Part shown: in pieces, positions 7,603 through 14,546 of the stretch
Numbering within the stretch: position 1 is the first letter of the stretch
How the letters are laid out: each line of letters starts with the position of its first letter
Assembly: GCA_030638325.1 (NCBI GenBank)
Contig: DAOWEV010000167.1
Coordinates: 1 to 17,982, forward strand
Direction of reading: 5' to 3'
DNA from: Bacteroidales bacterium
Lineage (GTDB): Bacteria > Bacteroidota > Bacteroidia > Bacteroidales > JAGOPY01
DNA: 17,982 nucleotides
Program-made: the position numbers and the translations under genes
The notes under the pieces: generated by a model
Seen by the model: the letters and a program-made list of their open reading frames with translations, nothing else
What the model was told of the DNA's origin: nothing
Database searches by the model: none

Positions 7603-7800
7603 CCACGTCTTTGGCGTGGCAGGCTGGTTTGAGATTTATGGTATAATTTACATGTCGTACCTATGGCACTTTATTAAAGCACTAGTTCATTGTTCTACAA
7701 ATATCTCGCACCTCTGGTGCTAATGAACATAGCCTCGTAGAGGCGAAATATTTGTAGAAATAGGTGACAACCAATGTAGAAGCCCCATGGGGGCGAAATA
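7603..7800. repeat. Cluster of REP-like mini-hairpin modules
   Basis: Several short palindromes with 5-base arms and a 3-base centre occur in series: GCACCTCTGGTGC at 7708-7720, GCCTCGTAGAGGC at 7732-7744, GCCCCATGGGGGC at 7782-7794, and an imperfect GTACCTATGGCAC around 7635-7650. CCACG and CGTGG also pair at 7603-7619. Two modules share the flank ATATTTGTAGAA in opposite orientation (perfect 12-bp inverted repeat, 7693-7704 and 7748-7759), and the third reads GCGAAATATGAAA. Stem sequences differ while the flank is kept, as in families of structured intergenic repeats. From memory, similar modules are scattered in Bacteroidetes genomes; I cannot confirm this here. Confidence 0.7.
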
Positions 7801-7810
7801 TGAAATAATT

Positions 7811-7852
7811 AAGAGTTGAGAGGTGGAAGACCGAAGTCGGAAGTCCGAAGAT
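7811..7852. repeat. Heptamer array (GGAAGTC/CGAAGTC family) before uvrB
   Basis: Six consecutive heptamers lead up to uvrB. The last four alternate GGAAG(A/T)C and CGAAG(T/A)(C/T). The uvrB ATG is 28 bases downstream. No -7 promoter element is recognisable here. Confidence 0.75.
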
Positions 7853-7880
7853 GAGAACAATTGACTGAGAAAATTTGAAA

Positions 7881-9911
7881 ATGAACTTTAAGCTGACATC
7901 TGAATTCAAGCCAACGGGCGACCAGCCGGAAGCCATCAAACAACTCGTGGATGGCATCCATCGGGGTGATCAAGCCCAGGTGTTGCTGGGCGTGACAGGA
8001 TCAGGGAAGACCTTTACCATTGCCAATGTTTTGCAGGAAATCAAACGGCCTGCACTGGTTCTAAGCCACAATAAAACCCTGGCAGCGCAGCTTTATGGTG
8101 AGTTCAAACAGTTCTTTCCGGAAAATGCTGTCGAATATTTTGTTTCCTATTATGATTATTACCAGCCGGAGGCTTACCTGCCGGTCACCAATACTTATAT
8201 TGAAAAGGACCTTTCCATCAATGAGGAGATTGAGAAACTCAGGTTGAGCACTTCTTCCAGCCTGCTGAGCGGCCGCAGGGATGTGATCGTGGTTTCATCT
8301 GTTTCATGTATCTTCGGTATTGGCAACCCGGATGATTTCACCAACAATGTCGTCAGGCTTAAACTTGGTGATGTTATCCCCCGCAACCGATTTCTTTTCA
8401 ATCTTGTAGATGGCATGTATTCCCGTACCGAAGGAGAATTCTCCCGTGGCAACTTCAGGGTACGGGGCGACACTGTTGATATCTTTCCGGCTTATGCCGA
8501 CTTCAGTTACCGGGTTTCCTTCTTTGGCAATGAAATAGAAAGCATCGAAACATTTGACCCCTACACAGGCCACCGCATCGAACATTTTGATTCAATCAAT
8601 ATCTTTCCTGCCAACATCTTTGTCACCTCCAGGGATAAGATGAAAGAGGCACTGTTTGAGATCCAGGACGATATGATGAAACAGGTAAATTATTTCAAGG
8701 ATAACGGGAGCCACCTGGAAGCCAAAAGACTTGAAGACAGGGTGACGTACGACGTTGAGATGATGCGGGAACTGGGGTACTGTTCCGGGATAGAAAACTA
8801 TTCCAGGTATTTTGACGGCCGCTCATCAGGTTCCAGGCCCTTTTGCCTGCTGGATTATTTTCCTGATGACTTCCTCCTCGTGGTTGACGAAAGTCATGTC
8901 ACCATGCCCCAGATCAGGGCTATGTACGGAGGTGACAGGTCCCGGAAACAGACCCTGGTGGAATATGGTTTCCGCCTGCCTTCTGCCATGGATAACAGGC
9001 CCCTCAAATTCGATGAGTTTGAGTCCATCACCAACCAGACCATTTATGTGAGCGCGACACCTGCTGATTATGAGCTTCAGCGAAGCGGTGGCGTGATCGT
9101 CGAACAACTCATAAGGCCAACAGGGCTGCTGGATCCTGAGATTGAGGTAAAGCCAAGCCTGAACCAGATTGACGACCTGCTGGATGAGATCAATAAAACT
9201 GTCAGGAAAAAGGAACGGGTGTTGGTAACCACACTAACCAAGAGGATGGCTGAAGAACTCAGCAGCTACCTGCTGAAGCTGAATATCAAATGCAGATACA
9301 TTCATTCTGAGGTGGCTACACTGGACAGGGTGGAGATCATGCGTGATCTTCGACTGGGCGCATTTGATGTCCTGGTGGGAGTTAACCTGCTCAGGGAAGG
9401 CCTGGACCTGCCGGAAGTATCGCTGGTAGCTATCCTGGATGCCGATAAGGAAGGTTTTCTGCGCTCCGAGAGATCCCTGACTCAAACGGCAGGACGGGCA
9501 GCGAGGAACATCAACAGCAAGGTGATCATGTATGCAGATACCATCACTGAGTCCATGCGACGTACCATCTCCGAAACCAACCGGAGAAGAGAGAAGCAAC
9601 TGGCTTATAATGAAGAACATAACATCACCCCTACAGCTATCACCAAGTCTGTTGAATCTATCATGCGACAGACCGCTGTGGCCGATGTCAGGAAGAGGGA
9701 ACCACAAGCGTATATTGATAAAGAAAAAATCAGCGTTGCAGCAGATCCGGTGCTGAGATATATGCCGGATGAACAACTCCGGAAATCCATCAACAAACTC
9801 AGGAAAGACATTGAAAAAGCTGTCAAAGAACTGGACTTCATTCAGGCCGCAAAATTACGGGATGAGATGTTTGCGCTGGAAGACTTGCTGAAAAGCAGAG
9901 TGAGCGAGTAA
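7881..9911 (+). CDS. uvrB: Excinuclease ABC subunit B
   Basis: UvrB is the damage-verifying helicase-like subunit of nucleotide excision repair. It receives DNA from UvrA and recruits UvrC. The 676-residue length is usual for the family. Visible features are the Walker A motif GVTGSGKT at 37-44, the damage-probing beta-hairpin region YYDYYQPEAYLP at 90-101, DESH at 336-339, the helicase motif VI QTAGRAARN at 535-543, and a C-terminal UVR domain (about 635-676) that contacts UvrC. The frame could start at a TTG at 7875, but the ATG at 7881 gives the normal N-terminus MNFKLTSEFKPTGDQPEAI and is preferred. A repeat array begins at the base after the stop. No uvrA or uvrC is in the window, as is common. 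Confidence 0.98.
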   Translation: MNFKLTSEFKPTGDQPEAIKQLVDGIHRGDQAQVLLGVTGSGKTFTIANVLQEIKRPALVLSHNKTLAAQLYGEFKQFFPENAVEYFVSYYDYYQPEAYLPVTNTYIEKDLSINEEIEKLRLSTSSSLLSGRRDVIVVSSVSCIFGIGNPDDFTNNVVRLKLGDVIPRNRFLFNLVDGMYSRTEGEFSRGNFRVRGDTVDIFPAYADFSYRVSFFGNEIESIETFDPYTGHRIEHFDSINIFPANIFVTSRDKMKEALFEIQDDMMKQVNYFKDNGSHLEAKRLEDRVTYDVEMMRELGYCSGIENYSRYFDGRSSGSRPFCLLDYFPDDFLLVVDESHVTMPQIRAMYGGDRSRKQTLVEYGFRLPSAMDNRPLKFDEFESITNQTIYVSATPADYELQRSGGVIVEQLIRPTGLLDPEIEVKPSLNQIDDLLDEINKTVRKKERVLVTTLTKRMAEELSSYLLKLNIKCRYIHSEVATLDRVEIMRDLRLGAFDVLVGVNLLREGLDLPEVSLVAILDADKEGFLRSERSLTQTAGRAARNINSKVIMYADTITESMRRTISETNRRREKQLAYNEEHNITPTAITKSVESIMRQTAVADVRKREPQAYIDKEKISVAADPVLRYMPDEQLRKSINKLRKDIEKAVKELDFIQAAKLRDEMFALEDLLKSRVSE

Positions 9912-9982
9912 GCGAAGGGGCGATGGGGCGAAAGGGCGAGGGGGCGATACATAAACGCATAAACAAATAAACGCATAAACAA
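9912..9982. repeat. Phased octamer array: GGCGATGG family passing into ATAAACGC family
   Basis: The array begins at the first base after the uvrB stop. A heptamer is followed by eight octamers without a gap. Four belong to the GGCGATGG/GGCGAAAG family (9919-9950) and four alternate ATAAACGC and ATAAACAA (9951-9982). The 8-base phase is kept across the change of word. The first family is the reverse complement of the array at 390-436. Confidence 0.88.
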
Positions 9983-9996
9983 ATAATCAAGCTTAC

Positions 9997-10797
9997 ATGA
10001 ACTTAAAGCCATTATTAAACACCGCCATCGAAGCCTCTATACTGGGCGGGAAAGAAATCATAAAGGTGTATGGAACAGAATTTTCTGTCGAGGTAAAGGA
10101 AGACAAATCGCCTCTTACGCTGGCAGACAAGAATGCTCATACCGTGATCGCCAGGCACCTGGCATCCACCAAGCTGCCGGTGCTCAGTGAAGAAGGCAAA
10201 GAAATCCCATACGAAATTAGAAGCCGGTGGGAGTATTTCTGGATGATCGACCCGCTGGACGGCACCAAGGAGTTCATCAAAAGAAATGGTGAGTTTACGG
10301 TTAACATAGCATTGATACATCAAGGAAAAGCCATCCTGGGTGTAATATACGTCCCGGTCAGTTCAAGCTTGTATTACGGTACGGTTGGATCAGGCGCATA
10401 CAGGGTTGAAGGCGTGCGGGAAAATCTTGCCCTCGGAAATATTTTTGAAGAAGCTGTTAAACTGCCGGAAAGCAAACCACATGATAAATACATTGTAGTC
10501 TGCAGCAGGTCCCATATGTCGCAGGAAACCGAAGCCTTTATTGAAGAGTTGAGGCTGCAACACCAGGAAATTGATTTCGCCAGCAAAGGCAGTTCCCTGA
10601 AATTCTGCCTCATCGCAGAAGGCCGGGCCGATATCTATCCACGCTTTGCTCCTACCATGGAGTGGGACACGGCAGCCGGGCAAGCCATCGTTGAGGCTTC
10701 CGGAGGCAGTGTCATACAAGCAAAAACCACAGAGCCGGTGAGATATAATAAGAAAGATCTCCTGAATCCGTGGTTTATTGTACGGCTTAAGCCATAA
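9997..10797 (+). CDS. cysQ: 3'(2'),5'-bisphosphate nucleotidase CysQ
   Basis: CysQ removes the 3'-phosphate of adenosine 3',5'-bisphosphate (pAp), a by-product of sulfate assimilation and of acyl carrier protein charging. The 266-residue protein has the inositol-monophosphatase fold signatures: LSEEGKEIP at 63-71 (metal-binding Glu), the DPLDGTKEF motif at 85-93, and the C-terminal MEWDTAAGQAIVEASGG at 221-237 with D224. The DGTKEF form with this C-terminus is typical of CysQ rather than SuhB. It stands alone, with no sulfate-reduction genes adjacent, and arrays on both sides. No promoter element is seen upstream. An NrnA-type enzyme, whose family can also hydrolyse pAp, lies about 2.6 kb away on the other strand. 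Confidence 0.92.
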   Translation: MNLKPLLNTAIEASILGGKEIIKVYGTEFSVEVKEDKSPLTLADKNAHTVIARHLASTKLPVLSEEGKEIPYEIRSRWEYFWMIDPLDGTKEFIKRNGEFTVNIALIHQGKAILGVIYVPVSSSLYYGTVGSGAYRVEGVRENLALGNIFEEAVKLPESKPHDKYIVVCSRSHMSQETEAFIEELRLQHQEIDFASKGSSLKFCLIAEGRADIYPRFAPTMEWDTAAGQAIVEASGGSVIQAKTTEPVRYNKKDLLNPWFIVRLKP

Positions 10798-10881
10798 GTT
10801 GCAGGTTACAAGTTACAGGTTACAGGTTCTCAACTTGCAACCCGTACTGATTACCGTCAACTGTCAACCGTCAACCGATAC
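10798..10881. repeat. Twelve phased heptamers between cysQ and the triple FKBP gene
   Basis: From the base after the cysQ stop, 84 bases divide exactly into twelve heptamers. The first four are GTTACAG-like (GTTACAG itself twice in tandem at 10812-10825). The middle ones are divergent, and from 10854 three are CCGTCAA/CTGTCAA. Read on the minus strand, the right part becomes TTGACGG, so the orientation of GTT-type words appears to switch inside the array while the 7-base phase continues. It ends 12 bases before the FKBP stop on the other strand, filling the space between two convergent genes. Confidence 0.85.
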
Positions 10882-10893
10882 TTGTTTTGAACC

Positions 10894-12255
10894 CTATTTC
10901 TCATCTCCCTCTTGTTCAACAATTTCCAGCAATTCTACATCAAAAACCAATGTGGAATAAGCCGGAATACTACCGGATTCTCTTGAATCATATCCCTGTT
11001 CGAAAGGGATGATGAGGGTTCCTTTGCTGCCCACATTCATCAAGGCAATACCTTTATCCCAGCCTTTAATGACCATACCCCTTCCAATCACAAATTCAAA
11101 TGGCTGACCCCTGTCCACTGAAGAATCAAAGACGCTGCCGTCAAGCAGTTTCCCGGTGTAATGCACTTTTACTTTTGAGCCTATGCCCGGCTTGATGCCG
11201 GCACCTTTTACTTCCTCAACATACACTATGCCACTTGGTAATTCTTCTGTAGGTATCAGCTTATTGTCGGCAATATATTTTTTGATCTGTTCTTTTTCAG
11301 CCGCCTGCTTCTTCAGCTTATCAGCAAGCTTTAGAGCTTTCCTGTCAGATTGCTTCCTGTCCCATTCATCAACAGTCATGACGTCCACCAGGTCGATCTC
11401 ATAAAACAAAGGAGCGTAGGGAGGCACCACCTGGCCGGCACCCTGGGCTCCAAATGCAAGTGCGCTGGGGATCAATGCTTCAGCCTTCCCGCCTTCCTTC
11501 ATCATTCCAAGCGCTTGCTGGAAACCCTCATTCTCAAACCTGCCTCCAAATTCAAAATCCATGGGTTCATCAGTCCTGTCATAAGTCGAGAAAAGCTTCT
11601 CACCATTCAACCTCCATACAGTAAAATGTACTGAAACCCAATCGTCTTTTTTCGGGTTTTTTCCTTTTCCTTTCTTTTTTTCAATATAGTAGATACCTGA
11701 TTCATTGGGCTCTACACTAATATTATGCTCATCAACATAAGCCTGGATAATAAGCGGCTCTTCATCCCTCAAGGTTTGAGCACGTGCCATTTCTGTAGCC
11801 TCCAGATCTTCCTGTGATTGAACATCTATAAACCGAACGTCGAAAATGAGGTCATCATCCTCTGATATGCCTGCCGGGAGGGTTGGCTGGTTCACCGTCT
11901 TTTGAAAGAATGGGGCGGCTTTGATAACAAAAGTGGCGCTGTCGCCTTTAACAAATAGCTGAAAGGCTTCATACATATCCCCATCATATAGTGATGCCTG
12001 AATGGGAAAACGAACTTCCTGCGGTGAAGAACTGCTATTGAACAAAACTGAATCTTCAGTACCGTATTTCATGTCCACGGTGACGATCATACCTTCCCTG
12101 ACCCTGACCGTATCAGGATTGTCGGGTGTATGAATCTTATAATAGATACCCGAATGTGTTTGTTTGAACCCGGAGTATTTACCTGATTCACAGGAGGTCA
12201 ATAACATAACTGACACTGTTAGAAGAATCGATGTAATAAATGATAGTTGTTTCAT
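10894..12255 (-). CDS. Lipoprotein with three FKBP-type peptidyl-prolyl isomerase domains
   Basis: FKBP domains catalyse proline isomerisation and act as folding helpers. The 453-residue protein starts with a lipoprotein signal peptide ending in LTSC (lipidated C22). Three FKBP-like units follow. Domain 1 (about 30-146) is degenerate. Domain 2 (about 185-293) has VHFTV, a G-rich loop and PPYAPLFYEIDLV but lacks some active-site aromatics. A charged, coiled-coil-like linker spans 296-332. Domain 3 (about 340-446) keeps the active-site set Y366, F376-D377, F388, V395-I396, W399, Y422 and F438. Only domain 3 looks clearly catalytic; the others may bind substrate. It lies downstream of gldI on the same strand (156-base gap filled with repeats), so the two may be co-transcribed and both act on exported proteins in the periplasm. 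Confidence 0.88.
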   Translation of the reverse strand: MKQLSFITSILLTVSVMLLTSCESGKYSGFKQTHSGIYYKIHTPDNPDTVRVREGMIVTVDMKYGTEDSVLFNSSSSPQEVRFPIQASLYDGDMYEAFQLFVKGDSATFVIKAAPFFQKTVNQPTLPAGISEDDDLIFDVRFIDVQSQEDLEATEMARAQTLRDEEPLIIQAYVDEHNISVEPNESGIYYIEKKKGKGKNPKKDDWVSVHFTVWRLNGEKLFSTYDRTDEPMDFEFGGRFENEGFQQALGMMKEGGKAEALIPSALAFGAQGAGQVVPPYAPLFYEIDLVDVMTVDEWDRKQSDRKALKLADKLKKQAAEKEQIKKYIADNKLIPTEELPSGIVYVEEVKGAGIKPGIGSKVKVHYTGKLLDGSVFDSSVDRGQPFEFVIGRGMVIKGWDKGIALMNVGSKGTLIIPFEQGYDSRESGSIPAYSTLVFDVELLEIVEQEGDEK

Positions 12256-12302
12256 GATCTTTTTTAATTATGTAATTAGTTTAATTTAAATTAGAAATCC
12301 AC

Positions 12303-12424
12303 TGAAATGATGGAATATTGGAATGCTGGAATGTTGGAATGTTGGAATGAAGTAGGGTTATTAATATGTTTCTCTTCCATTTTTCCACTATTCCATTCTT
12401 CCATTATTCCATTATTCCACTATT
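12303..12424. repeat. Two opposed octamer arrays (TGGAATGT and CCATTATT) at the end of gldI
   Basis: Six in-phase octamers of the TGGAATGT family run from 12303 to 12350. After 26 bases of other sequence, six in-phase octamers of the inverse family (CCATTATT, CCACTATT) run from 12377 to 12424. The two arrays are roughly complementary, so a long imperfect hairpin is possible. The right array reaches 13 bases into the gldI coding sequence and includes its stop codon and last codons. The same word occurs at 4575-4626. Confidence 0.85.
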
Positions 12425-12942
12425 TCCAGGTGTTCGATTTCATATATCAAAGTTGCTTTTTTGCCAATTTTATTCTGATCTCCGATCAAACCGTATGCCA
12501 AATATGACGGGATCACAAATCTTGCCTTATCTCCATCATGCAATAAACGCACTCCTTCATCCAGGCCACTCCCCACATTGCCTTTGCCCACGCGAAATTC
12601 CAAAGGGCCATCCACCTCAGATGAGTACACCACATCGCCGGTAATGACCTTTAGAACATAATCCAGCCTGATGATGTCATCTTCCTGAACTTGCTTCCCC
12701 TCCCCTGTTTTAAGGATCATGTAACGCAAACCTGTACCTGTTTTGTGCATTTTCCATTCATATCTTTTCAACAGGTCATCGATCTGCTCATTTTCAGTCC
12801 GGACTATCTGTTTGTTGGCCTTAATAAGCGGCTCTTTATACAAGGAAGGATCAGCAACATCTTTCCCGGGATTGTCTACCCGGCATGACATAACCGTGAA
12901 TACAATCCCCAATAATAAACCATATTTGCCTAACGATCTCAT
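12412..12942 (-). CDS. gldI: GldI-like FKBP-type peptidyl-prolyl isomerase lipoprotein
   Basis: GldI is a lipoprotein FKBP needed for gliding and T9SS function in Flavobacterium johnsoniae. This 176-residue protein has a lipoprotein signal with MSC (C20), a charged helical segment (about 42-66), and one FKBP domain from about 70: LDYVLKV, VYSSEVDGPLEFRVGKG, GLDEGVRLLHDGDKARFVIPSYLAYG and IYEIEHLEI. Several canonical FKBP active-site aromatics are altered (for instance no FD pair and no WD), so catalytic activity may be low. The gldI assignment rests on size, lipobox, FKBP type and neighbourhood with an NrnA-type gene, which I recall as a conserved pairing in Bacteroidetes. A T9SS-sorted protein in the window shows that the secretion system is probably present in this organism. 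Confidence 0.75.
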   Translation of the reverse strand: MRSLGKYGLLLGIVFTVMSCRVDNPGKDVADPSLYKEPLIKANKQIVRTENEQIDDLLKRYEWKMHKTGTGLRYMILKTGEGKQVQEDDIIRLDYVLKVITGDVVYSSEVDGPLEFRVGKGNVGSGLDEGVRLLHDGDKARFVIPSYLAYGLIGDQNKIGKKATLIYEIEHLEIVE

Positions 12943-12981
12943 ATTCAGACATCCTGCCTTAACCTTCAGGATTCATGCAGA

Positions 12982-13012
12982 GTTAAAAGTTGAAAGTTTA
13001 TAAAATTATAAA
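12982..13012. repeat. Short GTTGAAA-family word array upstream of gldI
   Basis: GTTAAAA and GTTGAAA are followed by 9- and 8-base variants ending in ATAAA. The preceding 14 bases (12971-12984, overlapping the first word) are identical to 64-77, where the same family also begins. Confidence 0.65.
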
Positions 13013-13073
13013 GTACTCAGATTTTTTTTTACACTATCGTTTACCCAATGAAATAAATCGAATCATATTAAAT

Positions 13074-13129
13074 TCTAAGCTCTAATTTCTAAATTCTAAA
13101 CAATCTCAAAATTCAAATTTCCCAATTTT
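13074..13129. repeat. Heptamer array TCTAAAT family
   Basis: Four heptamers starting TCTAA (13074-13101) are followed by four less regular heptamers of the AATTTCA kind to 13129. The word resembles the inverse of the GAATTAG family after the propeller gene. Confidence 0.6.
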
Positions 13130-13312
13130 TAAAACGTTGTTGTAGTATTTTTCTTTTGTTAATTCAACTTTCCTCTATATCATACTTTTTTGAATTTTGT
13201 CCTTCTGTCATTTAGATTTGTTTAGGATTTAGATATTCGGATTTAGTGCTTTATTTAAAACTGATTAAATATACGCCACAGTTCAATAATTACTCATAAT
13301 GTTAATAAAACC

Positions 13313-13347
13313 ATAAATCTTAAATCGTTAATCTTTAATCCTCAATC
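13313..13347 (-). repeat. Five phased heptamers beginning GATT downstream of nrnA
   Basis: Read on the minus strand, five consecutive heptamers all start with GATT (for example GATTAAA, GATTAAC). They lie 41 bases beyond the nrnA stop codon in its direction of transcription. Confidence 0.75.
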
Positions 13348-13388
13348 AATTTGTTTGCAGCCTTGTACCGCGTTAAGAATTCATGAAG

Positions 13389-14411
13389 TTAAATTGTGGA
13401 ACGCTGTATAGCATCCTTATATTTTAACAGGATGGATTTAAGTTTTTCAATGGTTTCATCCATGGAAACAAAAGAATCACCGCCTGCCGCATTCTTATGG
13501 CCACCCCCCGCAAAATGCTCTCGCGCAATATCATTCACAGCAAAGTTACCTTTCGACCTGAAAGACAACCTGATCTTTTTACTGCGTTCGGTCAATAGCA
13601 CAGCAACTTTAATGCCCTTAATGGATAATGCATAATTCACCACCCCTTCCGTATCTCCAATCTGATAATTGAATCTTGCCAATTCTTCCTTGCTGAGGGC
13701 AATATAGGCGGTGTCAAATGCTGTCAATATCGTAAGTTTTTCACTCAGGCAATAACCCAGCAGGCGCAGGCGGGATTCGGAATAAGTATCATAAACCAGT
13801 CTGTGTATCTGCCCGGGGTTTATACCTGCCCTTACCAACTCTGCTACCTTGCTGTATGTATCTGCATAGTCACAGGCAAAAGAAAATGAGCCGGTATCAG
13901 TCATAATGCCAACATAAATAGCCTCAGCGCTGTCTTTATCAAGCGCTGTTGTGCCACTCATGCTTATCATGAGATCATATACCAATTCAGCTGTGGACGA
14001 AGTTTCTATGATGGAAATCGCATAATCAAACTGTTCCAGTTCAGGATGGGGATGATGATCGATCAATATTTTGGGCGCCTTACTCTCTTCCAATGGTTTT
14101 GTAAGAACTCCAGCCCTGTTCAGTGCATTATAATCCAGGCAGAATACCAGGTCGGCGTTTTTAAGCAACTGTCTGTATTCAGGTGATCTCTCAGCTATCA
14201 CCAGGTTTCCTGCACCATTCATCCACTTCAGAAAATCAGGAAAATCATTGGGCACTATAACACTCACGTTATGATCAAGTTTCCGGAGATAATGATACAG
14301 GGCCAGTGAAGAGCCTATCGCATCACCATCCGGGTTATGATGTGTGGTGATCACAATATGCCCGGAATCATCCAGCAACTCAATTATCTTATTTATGACT
14401 GTTTTATCCAA
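13389..14411 (-). CDS. nrnA: DHH/DHHA1 phosphoesterase, NrnA-like (oligoribonuclease / pAp phosphatase)
   Basis: NrnA degrades very short RNA oligonucleotides and, in characterised members, dephosphorylates pAp. The 340-residue protein has the DHH domain with HHNPDGDAIGS at 24-34, LDYN at 92-95, the DHHPHP signature at 119-124 and GIMTDTGSF at 168-176. The C-terminal DHHA1 domain has GGGHKNAAGG at 302-311. No in-frame ATG lies near the expected N-terminus. The TTG at 14411 gives MDKTVINKIIELL and places the first motif at the usual distance, so it is chosen as start. A -7 element lies 21 bases upstream. Downstream on the same strand are gldI and the triple FKBP gene, after a 446-base gap that makes co-transcription uncertain. 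Confidence 0.9.
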   Translation of the reverse strand: MDKTVINKIIELLDDSGHIVITTHHNPDGDAIGSSLALYHYLRKLDHNVSVIVPNDFPDFLKWMNGAGNLVIAERSPEYRQLLKNADLVFCLDYNALNRAGVLTKPLEESKAPKILIDHHPHPELEQFDYAISIIETSSTAELVYDLMISMSGTTALDKDSAEAIYVGIMTDTGSFSFACDYADTYSKVAELVRAGINPGQIHRLVYDTYSESRLRLLGYCLSEKLTILTAFDTAYIALSKEELARFNYQIGDTEGVVNYALSIKGIKVAVLLTERSKKIRLSFRSKGNFAVNDIAREHFAGGGHKNAAGGDSFVSMDETIEKLKSILLKYKDAIQRSTI

Positions 14412-14431
14412 AAAGATCTTAAAAAGAATGG

Positions 14432-14439
14432 CAAAAATA
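14432..14439 (-). promoter_or_regulatory. Bacteroidetes -7 element (TATTTTTG) for nrnA
   Basis: On the minus strand TATTTTTG matches TAnnTTTG and is identical to the element at 484-491. It lies 20 bases before the TTG start of nrnA, giving a short leader and supporting that start codon. A -33 element is not evident. Confidence 0.5.
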
Positions 14440-14473
14440 ATAATTAATCGGCTCTGGAGGGAAAAAGGGTAAA

Positions 14474-14543
14474 GTTAAAAGTTGAAAGTTGAAATTGAAT
14501 AGTGAATCGTGAGTGGTGAATCTTGAATGGTGGAAAGTGGAAA
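14474..14543. repeat. Ten perfectly phased heptamers, GTTGAAA to GTGAATC to GTGGAAA
   Basis: Seventy bases split into exactly ten heptamers. GTTGAAA occurs twice in tandem (14481-14494), GTGAATC twice (14502-14508, 14516-14522) and GTGGAAA twice in tandem (14530-14543), with single-step variants between them. The consensus is about GTKGAAW. The array ends 3 bases from the response-regulator stop codon on the minus strand and marks the left limit of the AT-rich block. Confidence 0.9.
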
Positions 14544-14546
14544 ATG

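Larger units (their letters stand above)
12943..13388. other. 446-base AT-rich gap between gldI and nrnA, no gene seen
   Basis: No open frame of credible composition and no RNA gene is recognisable. It holds three word arrays listed separately (12982-13012, 13074-13129, 13313-13347) and weaker GGATTTA-type repetition near 13211-13245. An isolated TAGATTTG at 13213-13220 on the plus strand matches TAnnTTTG but no gene lies downstream. No convincing minus-strand promoter for gldI was found here. Confidence 0.6.

Noticed and set aside
7603..7800. Insertion sequence or riboswitch
   Set aside because: No transposase frame and no terminal inverted repeats flanking a gene; the short independent hairpins do not form a known aptamer layout and the downstream gene is uvrB.
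9234..9776. 180-codon minus-strand frame inside uvrB
   Set aside because: Antisense to the conserved UvrB helicase motifs; no independent start signals or family features.
10778..10960. Open frame of 60 codons across the cysQ-FKBP gap
   Set aside because: Its peptide (LQVTSYRLQV...) is just the heptamer array read as codons; it overlaps the end of cysQ and the FKBP gene and has no family resemblance.
12307..12507. Open frame beginning MMEYWNAGMLECWNE
   Set aside because: It is the GGAATGTT octamer array translated, then antisense gldI; composition is repeat-driven and not protein-like.
13213..13220. TAGATTTG as a promoter on the plus strand
   Set aside because: It matches the -7 consensus, but no plus-strand gene or RNA candidate follows before the convergent nrnA stop.
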